Notes under the pieces: model-generated
The model's database searches: none
Told to the model about the DNA's origin: nothing
The model's input: only the letters and a program-made list of their open reading frames with translations
DNA from: Paracentrotus lividus
Taxonomy: Eukaryota > Echinodermata > Echinoidea > Camarodonta > Echinidae
Assembly: GCA_940671915.1 (NCBI GenBank)
Contig: CALNVZ010001883.1
Coordinates: 321,280 to 385,279, forward strand
DNA: 64,000 bases
Direction of reading: 5' to 3'
Position numbers and translations under genes: made by a program
Shown here: positions 1 through 14,400 of the stretch, piece by piece
Layout of the letters: the number at the start of each line of letters is the position of its first letter
Position numbering within the stretch: position 1 is the first letter of the stretch

Positions 1-161
1 CATGAGCTAGTCAATGTAAAATCAAGACGACTTCCTAGAAAACTACATTTTTCCTGCATTTTACGAGAAAATATCGTAAATTAAAAAAACGACCAAAGCG
101 TATTTTTACAAGCCAAAAAAACATGTTAATTTCAGTTATCTTTTTTACAGTGCACAGATGT

Positions 162-186
162 NNNNNNNNNNNNNNNNNNNNNNNNN
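162..186. other. Assembly gap (25 N)
   Basis: A run of exactly 25 undetermined bases. Sequence to its right is of visibly lower quality than the clean part of the window. A second gap of the same size lies at 46,774-46,798. A fixed size suggests a placeholder rather than a measured gap. Confidence 0.97.
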
Positions 187-189
187 CTG

Positions 190-540
190 TCGTTCAGCCC
201 AAAAATGAAAAAACGCCACTAATTTAATAAATTCCTCAAATGTCTCAAACACAAGTCAAACCACTAAGAAAAATTCCCTCAAAAAAGTCACACATCGCAA
301 CCCACGAATGGTAAAACCCCTCATTAATTCTAAAACACACAACATTCACAAATCTAAAAGCCCTCAAAATCTAACACATTAACCAATAATTGAAAGACCA
401 CTAAATAAAGTACATAACAGTTGACCACCAACATGTAAAAATTTTCATTCAACCACTTAAGTACTAACATCACCCACCCAAAGTAAAAAACTCATCACAT
501 GTACATTATAACAAGAAGAAGAAGGCTAAATGCGAACTAA
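190..540 (-). repeat. Inverted copy of the 1,480-1,790 minisatellite and its flank
   Basis: Repeated CCCTCAAA, GTCACAC and ATGTAAAAATT blocks are the reverse complement of the array at 1,540-1,790. Flanking sequence matches too: CAACCACTTAAG..ACATGTAC here pairs with the region around 1,490-1,550. The two form the arms of an imperfect foldback about 1.6 kb across. Errors make the boundaries approximate. Confidence 0.45.
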
Positions 541-1539
541 TCTTCGACTATTATAAGCAAATACATAGTTCGAAAGATTTTAAAAAATCTTTCTATATTA
601 TGTAAATTCATTATTTGATTCAACATTCAATGTTTATACAAACAAAGAAATTAGATAAAAAGACCGGTATGGAATAATCTATAAAATTAGCACCATTTTT
701 GGGCATTCTTTTATTCCTTTTTGGGTGCAAAATTGAACTTTCGATTAGTCTCAAGGAATACTGCGTTTATTATGGAGCTCTTTTGTTGATGCACGTATAG
801 CCTTTACCAACCTGTGTGGCATAAAGCGTCCATTATCATGCGAAACGACCCTCCCCCAATAGGCTCTTGAAGAAAGGTGTAGAATCGAGCGGGTTATGCA
901 CCCTCCCGCCCCCCTTCATACGATTTCATGCACGAATTTCGACTCCACTCACATATCATACAGTTATGTGCATATATGGGCATATTTCAAGAAAAATTGC
1001 CTTTAGTTTAACGCCATAATTTGGATCAGCCTTTGATTTTGTGAAAATATTGGACTGGCATCTTTTCCTAAACACATTTCTCCGTTAAAACATGTCAGAT
1101 GAGAATAAGGCTTCATGTATATAACATACACATCAAAAAAACGCTTTATATAACTGCTCACCAAATAAACATTTTACCTCATTATTTGCCTCATTTTATA
1201 TCCAAAAAAGACTATTGCACTTTACATTTCTTTTGTGTTTCAATCACTGCATACCCATATTGGACATGCCGATTTTTACACACAAGCTAGCCAGAAATAT
1301 GATAAACATTACCAGTAAATCTGTTACTGGACCTTGTCCCCGTTTAAAACGTTATGCGTGTGGTGTGTGTAGTGTGTGTAAGTGATGTGTATGTATGTGC
1401 CTGTTTGCTGAGTGTGTGGCATAATCTAATGAGATGCATTGTTAATATTCAATTGAAAAGTTTTCGTCCCCTTAATAACCATTCGATTATTATGAATACA
1501 ATGGAATGAATTATTTACATGCGGTTACATGTTCTAGAC

Positions 1540-1790
1540 ATAGTGGTTAAAATGAAAAACTTTTTACCATTTGTGGCATCACATTTATGACATTATGGTC
1601 ATTAATGTTACATTTTGGTGACGTGTTGTGAATTTGAGGCATCTTTACATTGTGACGTGTCTGTGTGTATATATTGAGGCATTTTACATTTCTGTTGACC
1701 GTTTGGACATTGAGGCAAATTTTACTTTTGGTGACAGTGTTGTACATTTGAGGTAACTTTTTACATCAGTGGCGATTACCATTGAGTGTA
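1540..1790 (+). repeat. Minisatellite, unit around 'gaggca..ttacatt..tggtgac'
   Basis: Five to six degenerate units of roughly 35-45 bp. Each combines a GAGGCA- or GAGGTAA-like block, a TTACATTT block and a GTGAC or GTGGC block. The same units in reverse orientation appear at about 190-470 and 10,430-10,660, where they read as GTCAC / ATGTAAAAATG / CCCTCAAA. The array is better preserved here than in its surroundings. Confidence 0.6.
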
Positions 1791-4199
1791 AACTCAAAGC
1801 GGAGATGGAGCTTGCTCAGCCGCCAGCCTGTGAAACCTTCCACAGGGCTGTGAAAGCATTTCATCCTAATTGTATATACGTCAAGACTAATCTAAAGTCT
1901 TATTTTGTTCAATAGTTGTCTTTTCTTTAAACAAACATTCATCCTGTTACTATTCTTTATATACTTATGTAAAAGCGCCTATTGAGCATTTTATTTAAAA
2001 CGAACAATGCTATACAAAACCCATCTTATATTATATTATTTCAATCTCACATAGAAAAATTATCAATGTAATACGCTAATCCAGGTACCAGTTATCAAAT
2101 TTGTTGAAGGTCATAAGTCCATATCTGACAGTCCACTCCCAATGAATCTCTTAAGAAAGATACTAAATTTCTCAAAAGTACACCTCCACATCCGATGCCT
2201 CACAGATTAGTTCACTAATACAGTCAAACAAACGAATTCACTTCTGCAAATTCTCCAATTCCAGACAATTTCAGAGATAAGTTTAATCCAAAAATCTCTC
2301 CACACTCTCATAATCAAGTCAATCAATTCCAGATCATAACGGAAATGAAACTAACAAGCCTTCCTAAGTAATATGTTTTCCTCTCATGCAAAATTATACG
2401 CTGATATAATACTCCATATCAAACTAAAACATAAAAACAATATAACTTCCAAACTAACCGAATTCATTATATGTATATTCTTAACTATTATAAGTGAAAG
2501 GAATATGTCACACATCAATACTGAACTGATGGATATAGGGTGAAATATATACGTATAAAACCAATAATAGTGTATTAACTAATACAATACTTAACCATTA
2601 TACTGTTAATAGTACATTATTTACTCATAACTTTCCTTTAACAAACTCTGTTCACTTGTATGAAAATACAAAACTTTCTGAAAAAGTTAAATCAATCATC
2701 TTATAATTTCATTACGATAATCTTATAACAACCAATTATTTAATTCAACTCTTTATTAAACATTGACTTGTATACAATATAATTTCACTAAAATCCATCA
2801 TGAAACCATTACCCTAGATATTAAGGTATTGAAGCTACTGGATTAAATTTTGCGCTTCCAAAAGCACCTCTAACTGACCACTACCACAACATCTTCGTCC
2901 CATTTTGCAAAATTTTGTCCTATAAATTACCATCTTTGCCACTTGGGCAAAGGAAGCAAGTATTATTATATTCTATTTTTTTTCTTTTATATTAAATAAT
3001 GTAACAATATGATTACAAAGAAAGAACAAGCGGAAAGTCCTTCAGATATTGTAAAAAAAAAATATCACAAATACAAAACAAAATCCTTAAGCTCGATTAT
3101 CAAGCTATCAAGTACTGACCTAGTGATTAATGTTTCCAAAAAGCATTACAAGACAATCATAGGATATAAAATATTTAACATTCTTGTGCAAAGTACACTA
3201 TTTGTTAAATTGCCTTTATGAACGAACTTACATCTATCTGTTAATACGATTTACTATGACCTGGCATCAATTATTACATCACCTAAGAAATATAGTAATA
3301 TCAAAAGACATTTCAGGTAAAATCCTAGCCATTACTATAACAATATTCAGACTAAACAGTCATGTTAATGTGCAGGTTAAACTATAGTCCTGTGAGCCGA
3401 GTCCAGTATCACTCAATACATACCATAGCTTCAATGCCTTTCTATCAAAAACATTCAACTAAGCGAAGAGAGTCCAGTCCCTCTAATACACGTTCTCCAT
3501 CATAAAACAGTTAAAGCTCTTGACAATAAAAAACTATTATATGAATAGTTATGACATCTCCTCAAGATCTTGAACGAAGTCGTGAATCATTCTCTCACTT
3601 CCCTTAAACGTATTGTACAGAAATTCTAATAACATCCCTCAGACTCTCTGTGGAGACACTGTCTCTGCGTTATAAACACTACCACTCACCATCATAATAT
3701 ACACCAAACATAATGGGAAACCAGATGCGCACAACATGTTACATTGCATTCCTTCGAACTCCAATCTCTCAGAATATCGACTCTTTAGTTACGTGGTGCA
3801 GGAATATACATGAGAACCAAAACCTGATTCTATCTGTTACAATATTCATAAAAAGGAAACTCAGTCATCTCTAAAACCAGAACCTCATAAATTGACTTGT
3901 AGTATACATACTATATTTGGGTCCTTACAAGGCGAATTTTATACCGCAACTCATCCTTTAAAATACATTGAGGTCTCGTTGTGTTTAACAATTTGATGGC
4001 CATTATTTCCACCAAAATACAGACAAACAAGAAAAAGACCATTAGACCATGTTCAGCCTACTGAATTCTGACCAACACTGACAGTAGGGATTTTCAAGAA
4101 CAAGAAGATCAAAGGTTAAAACTTAATACCATACTGCTAAAAAACAGTAAAAATGTTAAAAGCCCGTTTAAGAAGTCCGTGCAAGGCTAAAACCTGCTT

Positions 4200-7100
4200 C
4201 CGCTGGACAAGTCAGACTTCAAGATATTGAAACCCTCAAGTTAAAAACCCTGTCAATTAAAGTAACAAGAGGCGCGAGCAAAGAGTCAGACGGACAACAC
4301 GAACCGCCGAGCCGAGAGGCTGACATCTAAGATGGACTTAGCCAGATAGAAAGCAACGTAAGCACCAGTGCAAAACAAACGATTGTCTTCGTGTTGCAAA
4401 TAGCTAAGTAATCACAAGCCGTTACAACAAGACCGCGAGCCCGAGCAATAAAAAGAGCTTAAAACCAAAGAATCAGACGAAACAAGGCAACCCACGGCTG
4501 GAATATGCATGCAAACATCCGGGCCTACGAAAACGTCAAAAACACTGAAGAAGGAACACCTGCCCCAGCTCAACGGAGATCTGGCGAGAGCACGCACAGA
4601 ATTTCTCAAATACAAGAAATTCCAATGACTAGACTCTGAACGTTTATAAGAAAAAAGAGTCCATTAATGATGGGTATACAGGCGGATGGATGAAGCTACA
4701 CATAAAACCATTCAGGAAACCTAAGGTAAACAATACTGACGCCCAGGACACCATGTCAAGTCACAAAATATACAACCTTGTTCGGCTTAAAGAGCTGTGG
4801 CATCCTATGGTGGCTGAGTCTAAAGCGGAAGTGGGGGCAACAACTTAAAAAAATTAATGTTAACTACTGAGCACCCGTCACAAGCAGAAAAACGCTATGT
4901 CACCAAATAATTATTTAAGACCGAAAGGGACCCCAAAGAGCGAAGCCCAAATCATCAGCACATAACACAAAACAATACATTCCGGCAATGGGCAAAGGGT
5001 TATTAAGATATAAGGCAGGAACGTAGCAATTTAAATATAATGATGCTTGGGTGCCTTACGTGATCCAGCCAATGTGCCCAAGTTCTGTACAAGATGCAAA
5101 TTAGAATTATGATTTCACATTAATGAAGGCATTCAAAGCAGCAAAGAGAAACGCGACAACCACATCAGATTAACCCACGACGACAAAATGACGAAAAACC
5201 ACCAAATCAAGAGAGATAAAACAATGTGACATTAAAACTTAGCCTAGCCACATGACGACATCCTCCTTGCGAGACCTGAAAGAGGCAATTAAGAAGTCAA
5301 GAACCTCGCAGTTTGAAAGAATACAACCGAAAGGCATTAAGATGGGCTAAAAAAACAACCAATATCGCCAGGAACTGACCTAGCTCGTGAGCTAACGCAA
5401 ATTTGAAAAATAATTCCAACATCAGAAAATAATATATTAGTATGCGAACGCATGATAGCAAGCAACATTTGGTCCATAAAAGTGTGAATAAGTAAAAAGC
5501 ACGTGCAAGGTCCTAACCAAAACGGAAACGACAAAACAAAAGCAAAGAAAGTCAAGAAAAACAGTAGTGATTGCCAAAGTGTGTGCTGGATCTACCTACG
5601 GCACAGAAAGACATACGAAATACGAGGAACACTGAATGAACACACAAAGCTGTACATTGTATGCCATATAGAAACCAACGAAAGGGCATGCAGTATCCTG
5701 AACCGAAAATGAGTGTAAAAGCCAAACAAACAACTAAGGCGACGAGGCCAGTAGGACTGGAGTTATAACTTGACCGAAAGCGGGAATGCAATCGCTCGCT
5801 GGCCTCCGCCGCCGTGGGGGGAGACAGATCACACCAAGAAGGCAAATGGCAAAATTAACAGAACTGCAAAAAACCGGAATAGAGGAATAACCAGTCTAAT
5901 GGGAGTACATCACCCATAAAGTGCATAAGCAAAGAAAACGAAAACAGACGCCGGCTCAGATTATCAAGTAGAACACATAGTAAAGACAGGCCCAGAAACA
6001 GATGCAAATTCGAAACCCCAAGAGAGACTAATCAAACAAATAAACGGGGCCAAAACGCTAAGGAACTTTAACCGACCGGTGGCCGAGTAAGCTAATCTAT
6101 ATCTGGTTACACAGAACGGTAAATATGATTGCCAAGAACACAAATCAACACAAAGTGTAGAGGGTTTCTATCATAAAGGGAGGTGACATCATTTACTGAG
6201 AATATATAAGAGCAATAGGATTAACAAGAATAATTCCAGTGAGGCCGAAATAATGCCGAACAGTAAAAGCAGACAATAATGACCGTACCAGTTCAATCAT
6301 AAGGGTCCACCCAGGTATCGGCAACAAATTCATGAGAGCCCATATGATTAACTATAAAATGCTGAGTAGAGAAATGTCGAGAAGGTCGCGAAAAGCCTCG
6401 TTTCAACGGACATTAGCAGTTCAAGATGCAAAAGTAAACAATGGCATGATGCTCTCAAAACGACGATCCGGGTGAAAAAAAATAGTAGAATTAAACGTAA
6501 TGGCTAGCAACGTTAAACATGACACGAACAAAGAAACAAGACCAAAAGAACAAAAAAGGTATAAAGAGCCGGACCTTACCTGCAGATGGGCACATAAAAG
6601 GTCAATAAATAGAATGAAGATATGGCTGATGCGGAAGCAGTAAATGACAATGAAAGAAGTGAGCCAAAATCTATGAACCCAAGAAGTGCAAACGAAACCA
6701 CAGAAAGTTGCCCGCACTTGAACTTACGAGCACTGTAGTGCGTTACAAGTGGCAGATGATCCTAGGCCCAACAGGGCAGCAAGCCAACGTTCAGCGTGAA
6801 ACACCCTAAACTACAGTAAATACCGCTGCTAATTAAGTTACAACGAAAGATTAAGAATACATGCGTGTATACCTTCGTTTGTGAAAGAGCAGCGATCCGA
6901 GTCAACCGGCACTAAGACGGAAAACGTCTTACAGACTTCTCGGCAATCTCATAGTAGAACGTTTGCTGGGGCAAACAAGCTGCAAGCACAGGAGAAAACC
7001 AAATCTCCCAATGCGGACCAGACGTGACCGGCAAGCAGTGAATGTTACTCACTGTACAGCCGTGAAAGAAGAACGAACAAGGGATGCAGATATCGATAAG

Positions 7101-7450
7101 AAAAGCTACCCAGTCCGTCGGGCACAGAGCACTATAAGTTTGAGCTTAATAGTACAACGCCCACATGGCGCTACAGCACGCAAAAATACACGCAGATAGC
7201 CAGGCACCGCGGAAAGCTAAATGCCTGCACTTAGGAGAGAAATCAATGACACAACACTTGGAAACAATCACAAAGCCCATTATAAAAGCAAATGGCTAAC
7301 CAAAGGGAAAAGATTTAAGACATTGCCTAACAAAGAAGCGTATAAAAAGGCAATCCAGTCGGGTAAATGATCTGATGCCATACCGCAAACTACAGACGCC
7401 ATCCGGATCACAAAGGCGAGGAAATTTCGTAGCCAAAACATATCCATAAG
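4200..7450. other. Strand-asymmetric A-rich, T-poor tract, unidentified
   Basis: About 3.2 kb on the plus strand is rich in A with ordinary G and C but few T, unlike the A/C-rich noise on both sides. The longest open stretches are minus-strand frames of 97-98 codons (near 5,552-5,845 and 6,421-6,717). They look like low-complexity products of the bias, rich in F, S, C and L. I recognise no domain. A degraded coding retroelement could give such asymmetry, but nothing confirms this. Confidence 0.3.
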
Positions 7451-10079
7451 TGCTGCTTAAACTACTCTAGACCCTAATACAAAGGCCTTAATGTGTTCAT
7501 AGCTCCTAAACCACCTCATCTATTCAGACTAATTTGATTAAATTATTTAGACTCCACCACGCCTTTAAATTATCAACCCACATAAGATAACAGATTGTCT
7601 ATTTTATTCAATAATCTTAAATCATATCTCTGAAATCTCAACAATCTAGCGTCATTGTCTAACTTGTCATCACTACCACCAACATCACTCTCATTCTTAC
7701 TTTTATTTGTAATCAAAAAGTGTGATGGCTGCCAGAAATTCGACTGAAACTACTTTACCGTTGTACTTACTGTAATTACCATTCACCGACATTAAATCTA
7801 TTTTCGTATTTCATAAAAAAAAAAAAAAATAAAAATAAATTATATTTTCTATAATTTTTAAAATCGGGTATCAGAGTCATCCTCATTGTTCATATACTTA
7901 ACTTTAAATAATATGTGCATCCCCACATTTCAAAAAATCACCTTTACTTAAACAAAACATTTTAAAAATTAAAATTTTCAATCACACATTTATTTTAAAT
8001 GCTTGATAATAGACCCATTTCCCCAAAGAAGCTGACTGTATACATCTATTTATTTCTATCTACTCCCTTATTTGTTAAATATGCAATGATTTGAAGAATC
8101 ACAGACCAATCTTCCATTTATTATTAATCCATGAATGAATCACCTGATCAACCAAAATATATATCATAGAATCATTTAATAAACAGCGCTTTAAGAAGAC
8201 TAATAATTCAATTTCCTTATTATGAACGTTAATACTAGAATCAACTGTTCTCCACCAACTACTCATACCAGAAACAACAAACGTACGTCAACCGATGTCC
8301 AATATTTCATCCCATACTAGATTACAACCATGTTTCACACTGTCTTTTCAGAAACATCAAAGAAACCATCCCATAGAAGGAGTTATAGAACACTTTCTTC
8401 CATCTCAGTAAGCAGTAAACCTACAATCCTATCAAGATCTACAAATGTCAGTTTACATATCATAGATTCTTCATAACTAAGAAAACTAACATGTTTATAC
8501 GAACCCGATAATATAAGGAGAACATATTCTCCGCCTAGGGAAAGTTTTCCGATATAAAGCAATGAAAGCCATTTCATGTGGTGTACTGACACCCTCCTAA
8601 AAAAGAAACTATATTAACCACGCTAGCAACTACTATGAAATAATTGCTTTTCTATAATGGTATAAGTAATAGATTAGATTTAATACAAATGAACATTCTT
8701 CTTAACATACTATATTGCCTAGGATTATTCTCTAAATCTCAAACCAGATCCCCGTCAATCAAATCACATTAGTCACAACATGAAAATAAATATATCACTA
8801 TAGATTTCATTGCTTATGAAATTCATTACAACATTGGTCCAAGCTTGGATTCATGCAATATCAAAACACCTTGGAATCTTATCTTCTGTTGTTTTCTTTT
8901 TAACAATTTCATATATATCAATGACATATCCCGAATTACGTCTTGTAACAATTGTACAATAAATATAAAACAAAAAATTACCATAATATATTATTGCTAA
9001 ACTTTGACACAAGTACCCAAATCATTTTGACAAAATTTGCAACATCGCCATAGTGTCTTCATTACTATCATAATATACAATTATCAACCACTACCCCTCC
9101 TACACATAATAACTCACACCTCTATTATTACATTCACATCTCAACTCTACCTACCACTCACATATACCAACTACTCCACTATTCCTATCACTCTTCTCTT
9201 TATACCCTTCCCGACTCCACCCCACATCCACACTACACTCGACGCTCGATAACATTAATTGAGAATCGCCAAAATTCGACTCTAGATATGTACCACAACA
9301 CCTTCCCTCCTAGGAAATTGGTTTTCACATGATATAAGTTCGAAAATTATCATTGTAACAAATAAGTTCACATCTTATTATAGATATTAACTATACAAAT
9401 AAAATGTGCTTATAAGATAAACGAAAGACAAATAATATTTACTTCTTTTCACCAATATTATCTAATCCTATTAGTTCCAAAACACAATAAACTAGATCCA
9501 TATAAGTTATTAAAAAAATTAACCAAAATATAACAATTCTTATAACACTTATAATATTTACGTAATATACTACCATTAATATTGTTCTATACTATATATT
9601 CACCAAACATCACTACCGTATCATATATTGTCATCGCATCCTATATTCAACATAACCTAATTCGTATCAGACCTAAAATAAATCATATAAATGAATCTAG
9701 TTTGTGAAGTAATGAGAATATACATGTATTCCTAATGTTTAAATACGAACATAATTTTTAGCATAGCAGAAAACATTAAATTGAAGCTATTGAAAATTTC
9801 ACTCTCTCAATTTAACTTAATAAATCGCACATATAAATACATAAAGATTGAAGAAATTGAGCTTAAAACTAATACCTAACAATTCACATATTGAACACTT
9901 GCAGCAAAATAACTTTATCAAACATTTGTTAATGAACACTTTCCTACATAAAAATGGAACTATCTTTGAGGAAATCACATCTCTAGTGGCAAAGTGACAC
10001 ACTTTGAGAACACATAACTAAACCAAGTCTATTAAGAGATTCATGGAAACTACTTCAACGATATAGGCTAGACTACAAA

Positions 10080-10680
10080 CCAAAACTTGAACAAAATGAA
10101 CCTGCCATACCGATTATCATATTATCTCTTCTATTTTAAGACTTATAATAATAATAATAATATCATGGAATATTAACACACAATTCCCATCCTTAAATTA
10201 AAATCTAATAATCAAGCCTTTTACAAAGTATATACAAAACCCTCACACATAGGTTATGATATGACTCTGTCTTCAAGAAAAACACATTGAATACAAAATA
10301 AGACAAAAGCATTCCTCATTGACTTCCTAATAGATGAATCTTTAATTCCACCACCTGTGAGATGTATTCCACAGGCTGACCCGATGCAAAAGTCATTACG
10401 CTCCCCCTGTAGCCTCCTATCAAATATATAAAAAAAACGCACCACTTTCAATGTACAAAATCCCTCAAAAGTGTCACATACAACTCATAGCCACCAAAAG
10501 TTAAAAATGCCCTCAAATTCACAAAAACTCACGCTCAACCAGAATGTAAAAATGCCCATCAAAGTTCACAATGCAAAACTCACGACACATAACCACGATA
10601 ACAACATCTGAACCAACACTCGACCTCCCCAAATAATTGCACGATCATCACACTGCCTCTCATCTCACAACAAATATTCC
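10080..10680 (-). repeat. Inverted copy of 1,480-2,060 (minisatellite plus flank)
   Basis: The reverse complement of this stretch follows 1,480-2,060 in order. The minisatellite blocks come first, then a CAGCCTGTG..CCACAGG..TTCATC segment (compare 1,826-1,864), then GTCTTATTTTGT..TCAAT (compare 1,897-1,915) and a TTTATATACTT..GTAAAAG segment (compare 1,955-1,975). Agreement is rough because both sides are noisy. It may be a genuine inverted repeat or a palindromic raw-read artefact. I could not extend the match convincingly towards a centre near 6.1 kb. Confidence 0.45.
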
Positions 10681-13034
10681 GCTACTCTAACCCGACAAAT
10701 ATACCCACTGAATTTATCATCAGCACATAGTCAGACCTATAAACAAATGTTAAACCTTATTCTCATTTAACACTAATGTCCAACATTCACCGACAATAAT
10801 GTTAAACATATTTCGATCCATACTCCCAAGATAAACTAACTTTTAATTAGAAGCAACCTCAAATCAAGAATACTCACTACTATCACACACTAATATTACC
10901 ACACCATTTCCACTACTTTCTTCAAATATAAAATTTCACTTGCATCAACACGAACTGCATCCACATCTTCCATTTCCTATCTACAAGGCAAACTCATTAA
11001 TCAACCAATACACTACCTACACACACACCCCCCACTCCAACACATCTAACATCAACCACCCACTGATAACTATCTAACTACTCCAAGTTATAAACGGGTA
11101 ATTCCTTGTAAACAAAATATACCTCTCTAATGAGTTTAATTCAACTCCTCTGTCACAATCCTACCCTCTCCATCGTGCTGAAACATACATACATACGCGC
11201 TCTAATCTCACTCATCAACTCTCTCGTAATACTTATGAGCACTACATCCTATAGTTCTGCATAGCACCAAATCATAAAACCACAACTATCATCTCAACGC
11301 CACATATCTACAAAAGTATCCTCACTGCTCTAATACTCAAATTAACATAACGATATAAATAGTCATAATATGAGGAAATCGCATATCTCTTGACAGGCAC
11401 TCTCTTTCTATATCTAAACAGCGTATACTCCTCTCTTTCCTATTCACTTCATACATTATCATATATCGACGCAACCGACACCCATCTCCATACCAACTCG
11501 ACACCCGACAATAATCTTTACCTGCAACAACTATATCTCTATATCTGGATACAATCACACATCCACAACTACTTTCACAAATTCAAGCTTGAGCCAAAAC
11601 AATTATCCAGCCTATAATCTAACACCAAAGCAATTTTTCTTATGAAAACTATGGCCCATCTATCCAACATAACTGTCATTGGATCTATGTGAGTAGGACG
11701 TCTCGAAAACTGTCAGAAATCCCCTTATAAGGCAGGGCATAAACCCCTCGATCTACACCTCTCAAAAGCCTATTCGCGAGACTTTCTGCGCCAAAATTGC
11801 GCTATGTCCAACATGGGCAAGCTATAATCCGGAAGCATCAAAACTAAAGCGACATCCATCTAACTTCCTCAATAAGTCAACAAGTCCCAGAAACGATTAG
11901 TAACGCATATTGTTTTATCTCATGTTACAGACAAAACGTAAACTAAATGCGAAAAACCCCAATCATACAATCTCATGGTATAAAGAACAAACACCCAAAA
12001 CACAACTGCTTGTTCAATAATTTTATAATAAATCTCACTGAAATTTCCCTCGACATCATCCCCGACCTCTCAACTTTCACATACACAATTGTCCCTGTTC
12101 TATTCTACTCTACTCATAACAAACAAAATAAGGTACACATTTGTACTCGTTAACACTGAGAAACGGTCACATCACAACATACAGCCTAATTATATTAAGA
12201 CTAACAAGGCACTATATCTACGTATAGCGAAAATCAATGCGGAAACTCTCATCGTTATCAATCTCATCAGCAAACTCGCTGTACTACTCACTTTTACTCA
12301 CGGCTTTTAATCTACACTTCTCCTTACTCAGTGCATGTTTCTTTAGATAGGATTATACCACCTTGTAAATTTTTGAACGAAACACCGATCCTCTACTTGA
12401 TATATATAATACATTTGCACTTGATTTAAGAAAACCAATGTTCTGAAGTACTAACAACATCTAGTCTTAAAGACATTTACTTGCGGTAGCGCTTAAATTT
12501 AGAAACAACTCTACACCATAGTAGCTTTCAAACCATGTAGAAATGAAACCTATATGTAAATTCAGTACAATTAGAGAACATTAGCCAACCTACCATGAAC
12601 CTATTAGCTAGCTTGCTACATACATCTTGCAATATGACATTCAATTCTTAATGATTAAATTTTGGTTCCCTCGACTCTCCGACACCTTATAATGTCACCG
12701 TTTTCAATCACACTAATCCTGATATAGAGGATTTTGGCTATTAACATATCTACGTACAAAGATTTACGCTATTCGGAAAACGTCGAAATCAACGCTATTA
12801 CATCTACCAATTTTAATTTCAGAGAAGTACGCTCAAATCTATATTCTCTACCAGTTATTCTGCATCCCGAATTAACTTTTGTAGGAAAATCTATTTGTCT
12901 GTCCACCAAGAGAGTTTTTGCCCTTAATGTCTTATTCCTTGCACTCATAGTGTGTTCATGCCAATAATTAAATTTTTACAAATCTCAAGATATTTCTCCG
13001 TCCCTTTAACTATCGTACTTCACCACAACCTCCC

Positions 13035-14400
13035 TCTCTACCCCCTCATATTTTTTGACCTACAATGGGATTTGCGAAACGAACCAGAATGAAATTTATT
13101 CATCTCCAATCTGAATAAGGGCCAGTAGTATTGAGTATATTTCAAACTACAATACAAAGATCGAGTATTCTACATGCTATACTTTACTATATAATTGATA
13201 TGTTAACCAAAAGTATACGTATCCATAAATATTTTTCACAACTAACTTAACTGGCAAATTTCCCTATTTGAAGTTGTCAAACGTGGATTCCAATCAATAT
13301 GACTGATTCGCTACTTTCAAACAAATTCTAAATACTCACTTTCTCGAGCATTTATAATATTCCTTTTGCAAATAATCTTCGCAATCGCTATCGGCTATCA
13401 TACGCAGACAATTAACTATATAAACCGTCTCCCATACACACTACAGCCAGTATAAATGAAATAGAGCAAGACTAGCAAAATCTCGCGGGCAACGAGTCAA
13501 GAAATCGAAAAAGCCAACAGGCTGATACCATATTTATTAGCCATACTATTTTGCTAAGTATCACTCTATATTTTACTCACTTTTTTGACTTAGACATTTT
13601 TCGGAAATTTAATACGTACAACAATCATAATTGCTATTCATGAACTTATATCCAATAGAGAATATCTACTCCATTTACCTTCACAATAGTCCCACGGATA
13701 GCTATGATCCCATATATCCCACTTCACCTATCCAAAAATTGAAATTTCTAACCAAAAGAAATACTTCAACATTTAACCTTCTGATGTAACAACAAAATAT
13801 TTTGAATTCATCAATCATTCATTTAATATTTCTTTCCAGAGCACAAGTATTTCCCAATTTGCGCATTTGAAGTTATGCTTGTGTAATCAAAGGAAACAAT
13901 AAAATCTGAGAAAATGAATCATCACACCATATATTGCGTACATCAAGAACCCAGAATTGTACGTCTCGAAATAAAATAACTACGATAGCCGCTGAAATAT
14001 AAAATAGAAAAACAGGTGCCCGCAACAACCCAGAGCCTAAATGTTACAAAATTCTGCACAATGCAGAACTAACCTAAATAAGAAAGATGTTAGGGCCATC
14101 TCAAACAACAGCCTTTAATGCTTTTAAAATAATATTAATATACGATTCTCACAACCAAATTCAAGAGCCTGACCACTGAATACCTAGACAATCGCTTTAT
14201 GAACACCATACCATAATCTGTCTCACAGTGTCGTAAGAGCCAGTATAGACTATATCTAAGAGTACCATCAGCCTGACAGATTCCAGAATCCATTTTCTCG
14301 TGAATAAAATTGAAATCATAATATATGTCTCTACAACTATAGTGCGGCGGTAATGTTCTTACTCAAATATAGATTCAATACTAAATTATGTATTAACAAT
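13035..14400 (-). mobile_element. Noisy copy of the 24.3-25.5 kb LINE fragment
   Basis: GACTTAGACATTT..AATCTAATACG at 24,739-24,768 is recognisable near 13,589-13,616, and the tract at 14,080-14,300 follows 25,135-25,330. It has the same truncated end next to a C-rich stretch as the clean copy. No translation is possible. Confidence 0.55.

Larger units (their letters stand above)
187..13030. other. Low-quality, G-poor tract without recognisable genes
   Basis: About 12.8 kb in which no reading frame longer than about 98 codons is open and none resembles a known protein. G is scarce over most of it. The texture matches the tract at 13,030-24,290, which can be shown to be a degraded copy of clean sequence. 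I therefore read this as unpolished long-read sequence whose real content is hidden by errors. Recognisable remnants are minisatellite blocks and one inverted repeat, listed separately. The other stretches here (about 2,100-4,200, 7,450-10,000 and 11,100-13,030) show nothing I can support beyond short simple repeats such as the A-run near 7,817 and an AAT run near 10,147. Confidence 0.6.

Noticed and set aside
5552-6717. Minus-strand frames of 97-98 codons
   Set aside because: Composition is dominated by F, L, S and C, as expected from a T-poor plus strand; no domain or motif.
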